Shown here in pieces: positions 33,401-40,991 of a DNA stretch of 44,033 nt (position 1 is its first letter; each line of letters begins with the position of its first letter). This DNA is from a virus. Where the stretch lies: the IMG/VR virus record IMGVR_UViG_3300025789_000068, positions 1-44,033 of that record; one strand, written 5' to 3'. Both the position numbers and the translations under genes were made by a program. The notes under the pieces were generated by a model. It did not search any database. It saw nothing but the letters and a program-made list of their open reading frames with translations, and had not been told where the DNA came from.

Positions 33401-35304
33401 TATTCACGGGTCATACGAACAGCAATATCTCGTGCTTGCTCATTATCTGGCGCACGAAACTGTGATACAGCCTGTTGATTGTTTGCTAAGCGAATGATAT
33501 ACATTGGTTGCATAGATAATACAGGTCGTTCACCGCCAATTGATAATGGTTGGCGTGTTAGAATATCACCTGCTTGACCATCACGGGTATCTTTTAACGC
33601 AACTAAGTCAAATGAACGACCACTTGCTCGCACTATGCGTGCGGCAATATCATATACATCACTGTAAGTAATTCTTGGAGATACTACAAATTCTTGAATT
33701 ACGCCACCAGTTATACGACTAATAATCTGGAATGTAATACCACCAATTCCATCGTAATCTACATACGGTTCATCATCAGCCGCTAGTTTATCATACGAAT
33801 CACTTGACTGTGGTCGGTCTGCCTTTGCTTTCTTGGCAAAATCACGCTTACTTTGAGCATTTTTAATATAACTTACCAATGCCGTGCGAGGCAGATTGCC
33901 AGTAGCAAATTGTGTAAAATACTTGATAGTATCAGTTTCATCTTTTTTGTCAGCAGTAAGCAGTTTAGCAAATTTCTTTTGATATTCTTTGCGTTCCATT
34001 TCTGGATGAAGTGCGATATTCATAGCATACACGGTGCGTAGTAGCGTATTCACTACTTCTTCGGTGTCCATACTAAGCCAATCACCGCCAGGTGAACGAA
34101 ACTCTACACGATTTTCTTTAGTATTGATAGAGGTAAATTTATTTGTATAACCATTGTGAATAAGTTTTGATGCTACTGTATTCAAGTTCTGACGCATAGC
34201 ATCAACGGCACGATTTGCCTTATCTGGATTTTGTTTAATAAATGATGCTATCTGATCAAACGCACTAGAGGCATATGAGTTACCAAGACGACCAAACTTT
34301 TCAAGAATATATTTGTCGCCTAAAAATAACGCAAGTTTAACATAATCAAGTTTATCTAACTTATAACCTGGTATAGAGATATTCATATGCAAACCAGTTT
34401 TATCATTGGTATAAGCATTGCCATCTTTTGCCCATGCTTTGACCTTATTAATTTGGTCAATCATAGTTGTAATATCAAGTGGCGGTGATACAAACTCTAA
34501 ACCTTCACCACCCTTACCACGAGTAGGTGATAGGCTGCTATCTGGTTCAACCACATACGCATCCATAGGCTTATTGATACCATGATAAGAATTGCTTTTA
34601 ATAGTTTTCATACCAACAGCACGACGGAAATCACCTACATCAACCGTAGAACGAGTTCTGCGATCATATTCATCAGGTTCAGTCCAGTTTGGCCAAGATA
34701 ACCCAAGATTACCATCACTTGCCAAACCACTCATAGCAGTGTTACCATAGGTATCTTCTAAAAATTGTTCAAGATAACTGTCAATATTATCATCATCTTC
34801 AAGATTATCTACCCAAGTTTGGAAATATCGTGATTTAAACTCTTCATATGGATCAATCGTATCAATTTCTTTAAATAACTCTGCTTGATTAGCATAATCA
34901 CGACCATAGCGTTGGTCAATAAAATCTTGAATACGGGCGCTAGTATAATTATCCCATAGCGGACCTTCAATATAATCGCTCCATTCTTCACGCATCAAAT
35001 CAATCGCACGGTTTACATCACGGCGACTATTGTGATCACCATTAAAGAACTGCATAACATCTTGTGCTAGTGCGTTGAAACTTGCAGTAGAAATATTTTC
35101 ATCTGTGTCATAATCAGGTTCGCTATCAAAATCTTCATAAGGATCATAATCATCATCATCTTCTTCTTCAAGATTAGTGACGATAAGTTCAAACTCAAGA
35201 CCTGCTTTTGCATTTGGAATCTTTGCCACAGCAGCACGTAATGCTGTTGGACTCATGTTTACTTCGTTTAGGATTTCTTCAAGGATCAGGTCTTTGTTTT
35301 TCAT
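30406..35304 (-). CDS. Giant head-type polyprotein with two amidoligase-like domains (1632 aa)
   Basis: ATG 35304 is chosen, giving MKNKDLILEEILNEV; a longer frame runs into the upstream gene. LNE before Val-NMSP at residue 14 and LNE before Ile-NMSP at 844 are candidate prohead-protease sites that divide the protein in two units. Each unit has an amidoligase-like domain: unit A with E37-x-E39, EPD (E253, D255), H306 in TGLHMNI and E401-F-R403; unit B with E869-x-E871, EPD (E1074, D1076), H1127 in TGFHIGV and E1227-F-R. Short beta-alpha modules follow each domain (YxI, about 12 residues, FxA, then a helix). The amidoligase_2 family forms amide bonds using ATP; the substrate here is unknown. 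The protein ends in WTVRQLS. Confidence 0.85.
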   Translation of the reverse strand: MKNKDLILEEILNEVNMSPTALRAAVAKIPNAKAGLEFELIVTNLEEEDDDDYDPYEDFDSEPDYDTDENISTASFNALAQDVMQFFNGDHNSRRDVNRAIDLMREEWSDYIEGPLWDNYTSARIQDFIDQRYGRDYANQAELFKEIDTIDPYEEFKSRYFQTWVDNLEDDDNIDSYLEQFLEDTYGNTAMSGLASDGNLGLSWPNWTEPDEYDRRTRSTVDVGDFRRAVGMKTIKSNSYHGINKPMDAYVVEPDSSLSPTRGKGGEGLEFVSPPLDITTMIDQINKVKAWAKDGNAYTNDKTGLHMNISIPGYKLDKLDYVKLALFLGDKYILEKFGRLGNSYASSAFDQIASFIKQNPDKANRAVDAMRQNLNTVASKLIHNGYTNKFTSINTKENRVEFRSPGGDWLSMDTEEVVNTLLRTVYAMNIALHPEMERKEYQKKFAKLLTADKKDETDTIKYFTQFATGNLPRTALVSYIKNAQSKRDFAKKAKADRPQSSDSYDKLAADDEPYVDYDGIGGITFQIISRITGGVIQEFVVSPRITYSDVYDIAARIVRASGRSFDLVALKDTRDGQAGDILTRQPLSIGGERPVLSMQPMYIIRLANNQQAVSQFRAPDNEQARDIAVRMTREYGYRDSDWFLTLASDDTNTPIPGAGTQALQLPQAATASSDSLYSIVSRSNGREIVSFQAAGFYGASQNARRWAEQNHIDVANIAIRSPGNNSTWDLNGQLIRGIPTSQPTAAQPPRQYSQLEIDRGYDIAGNAIPANATATSSNITATNGTTYNILDSESRVVHTFNAASVTGARRYAVSYAEEHNLAAPWQLAEVPNRDESIEESILNEINMSPTSLEKFADTPFAQSMKVGFETEMYIPGLGGEEGEEEEEEDMDANEEFPSSASYRDRQRDVMNFFTGGSDINTRSDVESALESFYEAFSEYQYETYDNEFEGTDDYKDAVQEELGDTPADEASERELDDAKDNVRTAWMEENEEYTWGRFISRNSIDDMYDFMRWVNRNTRESLSWPYYTFSSSREEPTTDIGDVVDDFRRTTGYKARASGGYHGATRDESTWIFEPDSSLDSPNDDGDGGIELVSPPMNLEDGLAALENVFSWAKSNDYYTNRTTGFHIGVSIPNQTMENIDHLKVIMLLGDEYVLKAFGRAGSRWTKSSFDQAKREVRGRSGRKNIPDILDKMRGGLEDIAKKEINKLLVPRGDRYVSVNIKPNYIEFRSAGGNYFEQYEEIRKTMLRYVRVMGAAADPDDARQEYQKKLYKFVSGGISEKDNTMQLFAKYTAGAIDKEQLVKELRTAQERRKPVAPLGSGPVDGFLENEDGEQVVKINGTAPYDMIEAAVKFANARQMPLSDINLRYPGYSMVRVQYYSTHQNETDSVTLVYIPGVDLYTTYSSEITKMAIPVAEKYWGVSGLPQDRFAVRVLDEYSLSYMRDEVMRITTRGEDRAPSLPPTATQTAQDTASGNQRSGRYVIKYTDTGGEVHRFGAPTPQQAIEFANNFQRAYSTVMRWGGTIGGLRGIALYTIAPNTDEQELFYMGPGEAIVNQPASGTPSWADDPNITVTNNTPAIRNPGGSGTYALFSGDGEQLTDDSHFNNYQNALSYFTINYSSSLGTGWTVRQLS

Positions 35305-35309
35305 GATAT

Positions 35310-35317
35310 TATTTACC
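35310..35317 (-). promoter_or_regulatory. TAAATA element before the 1632-aa gene
   Basis: GGTAAATA ends 5 bases before ATG 35304 in the 16-base gap after the stop of the 1875-aa gene. A separate late transcript would be nearly leaderless; co-transcription is also possible. Confidence 0.4.
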
Positions 35318-35320
35318 CGT

Positions 35321-38300
35321 TTATTGTAGCCATGCACCAGAAGCAGGTTGGTCAAGCACGATTGGTGGTATGCTATGATCATCTGGCTCTAAGTATAAAC
35401 TTTTAGCATCAAAGGTGCTGGAAAGACGATTTGCATATGATTTTGCCCAAGCATATGCTTCACTTGGCGTAGCAAAGCGTTTTGGGTCAGAGAGATTAGA
35501 ACCATATGGTGGGTCGCCAAGCCATACTCTATAAATCTTTGTGCTAGCAACAAATGCTGCTCTTGCTGCTGCATCTGCTTTCTCGGTATGACGCTTCTGC
35601 AAGCGCATCTTCAACACATTTTGGTCAATTAAACCACTGGCATACATAGCAAAGTTTGATAGTTGGTCATCATCTCGTGGAATATTTTTAGAAATGATTT
35701 TATAAAGTTTCTTGGCATATTCTTCACGATATGCTTGTGGATCAGCAGCGATTGCCATTACCTGAACATAACGCAGTACAGTATTTTTGATATCGTCAAT
35801 GTGTTCCATAAAGTTTCCACCAGCACTTCGGAATTCAATATAATTAGATTTAAGATGAACAGATACATACTTGTTGCCGCCACGCATCACACGATTAACA
35901 ATTGATTGCGCTGTTCTTGCTAAATCGTTGCGTAATTCTTTGGCATAATCTTCTGGTCGCACATTACTACTGCGTGATTTAAATAGTTTCTGAACCGCAC
36001 CAAGACTGCTCTTGGTATACTCATTGCTGCCACGATCAAATAGGTCTAGCACATATTGATCACCAAGCAGCATTACTACTTTGAGTGGGTCAATTTTTGA
36101 TTGTAGTTCTTCTGGTAGGCTAACACCAACATGGAAACCAGTTGATTCATTGCCATAATATCCGTTTTGACCTGCCCATTGGAAGAACTTATCAAGTGCC
36201 GCCATGCCTTGTTGTAGCGGCATAGGTGGTGATATAAGTTCAATACCGCTATCATCACCACTAATACTGCTATCAGGCTCAAGAATCCAACTAGTGCCAT
36301 CACGCTCTAAACCATGATATCCAGCACCGTATTTTACCTTTGCTCCAATCACTGCCTTCCAACTAACGGCAAGTTCTTTTACGGTTATTGCCGTAGAGTC
36401 TTGTGGTGGGCTTCCTTTTAGAAATGGGTAAAATACATAATCATTTTGTGGTTGTCCCCATCTCATAAACCAATCACTTATGTTTTTAATATTATATCTT
36501 TTAAGATAAGCCTTCCATAACTCTTCATATTCTTGTGGTGTTGAATCTTCTAACATCTTTTCAATAAAGATTTTGCGAGCGTCTGAAACAACAGTATATC
36601 TATCGGAAGCATTTGGGTTATCTATGATTGCTTGTTTTATTTCTTTTTTAGTTAACATCCACGCACTATTCTTGTCAATATAATTTGCAATCCATTTTAA
36701 ATTTTCTGGTTTTACTATTTCAGTTGATACATCTTTATTCTTCGCCACATATGCGATAAAATTTTGATTTATATCACGAAGTTCAACACGAATATTGCCA
36801 ACATCCTCAGAATCAAGCATATCGCTTTTACTTGCCCATGCTGCTACTTGCATAGCCCAATGTTTTTCAGTTGGAAATGGAGCATCACGACTTAAATCCC
36901 AATTGCTTGGGTCTCTGCGAAACTCATATTGTACACGACTTACGCCACCATAGTCTGCATCTTCATCTTCGTAATCCAAACCTGGCACCAGCATTTCTGC
37001 TTCAAAACCAATAGTCATTGCCTGTGCTTGTGGCGTAGCAGCAAACTTCGCCAATGAACTCGGTGACATATTCACTTCATCAAGGTCATCAACATACGCT
37101 AATTTACTATTGCCAGTATCTGGCTGAACCCAACGGTCCCAAGGAAAAACCGCTACCTGACGGTCAGGATAATCATTACCACCGCCTACAGTTCCTATGA
37201 TAGAACCAGCGTGTTCGCCAACAGAACTTGGACCAAGCAACTGCATAAACTTTGTTTTTTCTTGTGGCATGGTAAAATCATGACTTGAAGTTGCATTTCC
37301 TCTATTGCCATCATAAACATCTACGGCAATATGTGGTCTTGATAGTGCAGATGCTGCATAAACTCTATATAATTTTTTAAGACCACTTAATGTTCCTTCT
37401 AGAAAAAATGTATTGGGAAGATTTACAAAACGAACATATCCTTGGGTAAATGCTTCTTCATATCCATCAATGTCGTTATCATAAAGCCACGACAGATGTT
37501 CTTCTGAACCAACATAAACAACTTTACGATTAGGCAATATCCAACCATGTGTTTCATTTGTATCAAGTGCTTCTTCTACACTTTCTTTCTGTAAGGCTTC
37601 TGCATCCCACTTCTTGTGTAGGAACATCAATAAATCTTTTACATTATTGGCACCAATTTTACGCATTGCTGCGATAATTTTAGTAGCCTCTGGATAACCA
37701 CTGCTACCTGGCTTGCGAGCATTGCTTATTTCATTACGCAGCCCAAGATCATCACTAAATTGACCACCAGTATAATATGTTAAACTATAACGCAAGTCAT
37801 TTGCTCGTTTAGATAATTCACTGCGTTTCTTCTTAAACAGCAATTCTAACCACGGCTCTAACATTCGTTTTCCATACTCGGAAACTCTATTATTGCTTGT
37901 TATTTTTTGTCCACGAAGCAAATCTTGCGCACCACTTACTGGAACTGCCTTTTTAATATTTTGTAATCGCCAATCATTTGCATCTGTATAAAGATAAGTT
38001 GGCAATCCACGCTTCTTGGCAGCAATCATCACTGATCGTGCTTCTGGACTTATATAATCACCACGTTCTTTCAGCAGAATATGAACTGCGGTAATAGCAT
38101 CTGCTGGCATAGTTGGCTCACGAGAGAAGATACGATCTTCGCTCTCACTATGACGGTCGCCTCTATAAAATCCTGCCCAATAATCAATTGCCTTACTTGG
38201 ATAACGACGATTAAACCAGTTGCCATCAAGGTTAAACATAACCGCATAATCACCAGTTAGTTCATGATAGCCACCTACTTTACTGCGTGTTGTAGATAGG

Positions 38301-40948
38301 AAATATTCATAGCCTTTTGGAGCATATTGTGCTTCTACATTACCAGTAGAAATGCTTAACTTAAACTCATTGTTTCTAAGAATATCTAATGCTGCTCCAC
38401 CATCTCTGGTATAATGGAACAACACTGGTGATGCTGCTTCGTCAAGTTGTGATTCTGTTTGCAATTCACCTTGGGGCTGTGCTGCTATTTGCGACTGTGG
38501 TCCAAGCAGTTTCATAAACTCTCGTTTTTGTTCAGGTATTGCAAGTGTAATATTTTTATTCTGGTCTGCTATGTCAATATAAACATGTGAACCCGCTGGC
38601 ATTGATAGCACTGTTTGTGCATATATACGATAGTGTTTACGCAATCCATTAAGATTGCCATTCAAACTTAACGACTGCATTGAGCCACGAGTATCGGTAA
38701 TAAATCTTACCCAGTCTTGGGCGAACATTTCCTTGTCCATTGCATCCATCGTAACATCATCATATTTGCTGATTATACCAGCATTGCGTAGATAACCTAT
38801 ATGACCGTCCCATATACTATGTCCATTGCCAAAGTTAACATAACCTACAAGCCCATCATCTTCAATCCAACCGCCATACATGTCATTGCGTAGTAACGCT
38901 TCATCTAAATCTTTACGATGACTACGCTTATAATATGAACACCAACCGTTTGCCGCAATCTTGCCACTAACAGCACTACAACCATGCGGAGGACGCCACA
39001 TAGTGCAGTGATCACAACGCTGACCATTGCGAGGCATTGCCTGATACTTTGCTTCGGCTTTGGTTGATTTTTCTGTGGCTTCATTGACTTTGTTTTTGCT
39101 AATTTCTTCGATGTCACTGTCAGGAACTAATCTTGCGGGTATACTATCTTTTTTAAGTGTTTTATAAGCCCAAAATCTATGATGACCATCTAATACTTGA
39201 TACCCACCTTTGTATTTGCGGACTAAAATAGGTGGTATATTTTCATTCTTCTCTAGACCATCTATAATTTTCGCAACATTTGCTTGGGCTTTTGGTAATT
39301 TCATCTTTGTATCAGGTTCAAACCCAACAAGTTCTTTTGTAGGAATGTTGATAATCGGCAATGAATCAAACCCGCTATCATCTACTTCTGCACCAAAATA
39401 GTCTGGATCAGTATATAGTTTTACTTTACCTTCGTTCGCCAAGTCAGGTGCAACCATGTAACTATTCTTGCTGCCTGGTGGAAACTCAAAACGCTGCGCA
39501 CCCTTCTCACGAGCAGCAGCACGAGCCTTCTTAAACTCCAGTGTCCACCAGCGACGATTGGCATAATCCTTATTGCCCATATAGGCTTTTGGATCAGTAA
39601 TGCGCAACTCTGCCCATTGGTCAGGAGTTAGGTCTTCATCTAATTCATACTTTGGCAAACCATACAGATCAAGGTCTATACCATGTGTAGAACCGTAATA
39701 GGTATCATCTACATTAGGTTTATATGGCTCACGACCACGCTTGACAAGTTTAGGATTATCACCCCAATCGCCACCAATACCTGGTGCTTCGGTGACGATA
39801 CCCATTGCCTTCAACATAGCACGAGCAACTACACGATCTTTTTCTTTTTCTACTTCTGGCAACTGTGCGTAAGTTTGTTGGGCAAGAGCATAACGCTTCT
39901 TTTTCTTATCCATTATAGTCGGGATATCTAACTGCAATTTTCCCATATAATCAGCCACGGCAGTCTTATTCCAACCATCGTGGATAGCGTTGGCAATTGC
40001 TTCTATATCAGTGATACCACTATCAATCATACGCTTTGCAGCAGTGGCACTTTCAATGTTTGCCAACCAACCAAAGTTGTTGCCAGGTGTAGATAACCCA
40101 TAGTGATAGGCATCATCTAGTACTTTATCACTAATGTGTGCAAGTTGATCAACTGTCAGGTTAATACTTTCTGGAATACCTAATTTTTTATTTCGTTTTT
40201 TATTTTTGCCTGTATGTAGATAGGCATGTGGCACTTTTGTATTTTTCTTGCCATATACATCGCCAATAGTAAAAAGTTTACTTGGCTTCTTTCCAATTCC
40301 ATAATTTACATCAGGTGCAGACTCTGACATGCTTTCGTTAAAAGATTCATTTGCAGTCGGGTCTTCTGGTAAATTAAGACCTAAACGCACAGTTTGGAAT
40401 AGCGTTTTACCATCAACAACGAGGTTTTGTGGAACTTGGGTTGCTCTTTCAAAGGCATCTGGATCACCGTCTTTTGCTGCTTGTCTGGCATTTGTTGCAG
40501 AAGTTAAACGAGGACTTTCCATAAATGTTAATGGATTAAAACTATAAAATCCATGCCCCATTTCTTTGTTATTATATTTTTCCAGAACTGGGCGCATGTT
40601 TGCAATATCATCTTCACCAGCAATAAATGTAGCCGAACGGAAACCTTTGTTATAAAGATATGTTGCTGCTTCTAAAAATGTTTTTACTGATGGGTCTTCA
40701 ACAATATGATTTTTTGTTTCTGGATATAGCGCATAAATCCACTTCAATTTTGTTTGATAATCAAGCGGGTTTTTCTTGGAATCTTGACTTTTACTAAAAA
40801 ATAATGCCCAAGCACCATTTTTTGCTGATGTAGATACTGTTGAAATTACACCTTTATGGCCATAATGGGGAGGATTACTTCTCATAAATGCAAAACTTAC
40901 ATGAGGACCAGATGCTTCGGCAAAGTTAGTGCGTGTTGTTAGGGTCAT
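35321..40948 (-). CDS. Giant modular head-type polyprotein with nucleotidyltransferase, ParB-like, ART-like and amidoligase-like domains (1875 aa)
   Basis: Domains in order: FAE-A near residue 11 (targeting-like peptide); HxGH nucleotidyltransferase (H28-x-G-H31 and S150-x-T-x-x-R155); RyR-like helical segment (about 290-385, with LPEVEKEKDR); site IVTE387; ParB-like domain with LDGHHRFWAY (D587 to Y595); site VNE623; a four-Cys domain (C645, C648, C657, C670) ending GWCSYYKR; site LDE683; GWI domain copy 1 (684-837); site LDE837; a domain with LFHYT (H845), FLSTTRSK (S885) and E937, tentatively ADP-ribosyltransferase-like; site VEE1126; GWI domain copy 2; site LDE1291; amidoligase-like domain (E1316, E1318, E1557-P-D1559, E1570, H1606, E1705-F-R1707) and a final beta-alpha module. 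Protease sites fall between the domains. Confidence 0.85.
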   Translation of the reverse strand: MTLTTRTNFAEASGPHVSFAFMRSNPPHYGHKGVISTVSTSAKNGAWALFFSKSQDSKKNPLDYQTKLKWIYALYPETKNHIVEDPSVKTFLEAATYLYNKGFRSATFIAGEDDIANMRPVLEKYNNKEMGHGFYSFNPLTFMESPRLTSATNARQAAKDGDPDAFERATQVPQNLVVDGKTLFQTVRLGLNLPEDPTANESFNESMSESAPDVNYGIGKKPSKLFTIGDVYGKKNTKVPHAYLHTGKNKKRNKKLGIPESINLTVDQLAHISDKVLDDAYHYGLSTPGNNFGWLANIESATAAKRMIDSGITDIEAIANAIHDGWNKTAVADYMGKLQLDIPTIMDKKKKRYALAQQTYAQLPEVEKEKDRVVARAMLKAMGIVTEAPGIGGDWGDNPKLVKRGREPYKPNVDDTYYGSTHGIDLDLYGLPKYELDEDLTPDQWAELRITDPKAYMGNKDYANRRWWTLEFKKARAAAREKGAQRFEFPPGSKNSYMVAPDLANEGKVKLYTDPDYFGAEVDDSGFDSLPIINIPTKELVGFEPDTKMKLPKAQANVAKIIDGLEKNENIPPILVRKYKGGYQVLDGHHRFWAYKTLKKDSIPARLVPDSDIEEISKNKVNEATEKSTKAEAKYQAMPRNGQRCDHCTMWRPPHGCSAVSGKIAANGWCSYYKRSHRKDLDEALLRNDMYGGWIEDDGLVGYVNFGNGHSIWDGHIGYLRNAGIISKYDDVTMDAMDKEMFAQDWVRFITDTRGSMQSLSLNGNLNGLRKHYRIYAQTVLSMPAGSHVYIDIADQNKNITLAIPEQKREFMKLLGPQSQIAAQPQGELQTESQLDEAASPVLFHYTRDGGAALDILRNNEFKLSISTGNVEAQYAPKGYEYFLSTTRSKVGGYHELTGDYAVMFNLDGNWFNRRYPSKAIDYWAGFYRGDRHSESEDRIFSREPTMPADAITAVHILLKERGDYISPEARSVMIAAKKRGLPTYLYTDANDWRLQNIKKAVPVSGAQDLLRGQKITSNNRVSEYGKRMLEPWLELLFKKKRSELSKRANDLRYSLTYYTGGQFSDDLGLRNEISNARKPGSSGYPEATKIIAAMRKIGANNVKDLLMFLHKKWDAEALQKESVEEALDTNETHGWILPNRKVVYVGSEEHLSWLYDNDIDGYEEAFTQGYVRFVNLPNTFFLEGTLSGLKKLYRVYAASALSRPHIAVDVYDGNRGNATSSHDFTMPQEKTKFMQLLGPSSVGEHAGSIIGTVGGGNDYPDRQVAVFPWDRWVQPDTGNSKLAYVDDLDEVNMSPSSLAKFAATPQAQAMTIGFEAEMLVPGLDYEDEDADYGGVSRVQYEFRRDPSNWDLSRDAPFPTEKHWAMQVAAWASKSDMLDSEDVGNIRVELRDINQNFIAYVAKNKDVSTEIVKPENLKWIANYIDKNSAWMLTKKEIKQAIIDNPNASDRYTVVSDARKIFIEKMLEDSTPQEYEELWKAYLKRYNIKNISDWFMRWGQPQNDYVFYPFLKGSPPQDSTAITVKELAVSWKAVIGAKVKYGAGYHGLERDGTSWILEPDSSISGDDSGIELISPPMPLQQGMAALDKFFQWAGQNGYYGNESTGFHVGVSLPEELQSKIDPLKVVMLLGDQYVLDLFDRGSNEYTKSSLGAVQKLFKSRSSNVRPEDYAKELRNDLARTAQSIVNRVMRGGNKYVSVHLKSNYIEFRSAGGNFMEHIDDIKNTVLRYVQVMAIAADPQAYREEYAKKLYKIISKNIPRDDDQLSNFAMYASGLIDQNVLKMRLQKRHTEKADAAARAAFVASTKIYRVWLGDPPYGSNLSDPKRFATPSEAYAWAKSYANRLSSTFDAKSLYLEPDDHSIPPIVLDQPASGAWLQ

Positions 40949-40957
40949 TATATTATC

Positions 40958-40976
40958 CAGATAAAATATTTATCTG
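40958..40976 (-). promoter_or_regulatory. Late-promoter-like GATAAATA inside a small hairpin
   Basis: GATAAATA (40974-40967) lies about 18 bases before ATG 40948. It is part of CAGATAAA-3 bases-TTTATCTG, an 8-bp inverted repeat covering 40958-40976, so it could also fold in the leader RNA. Confidence 0.55.
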
Positions 40977-40991
40977 TATACTGAACTGCGG

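Noticed and set aside
35304-35382. Longer reading of the 1632-aa protein starting at 35382
   Set aside because: The extra 26 residues overlap the end of the 1875-aa gene and lack a ribosome site; the start at 35304 gives the repeated LNEVNMSP unit near the N-terminus.
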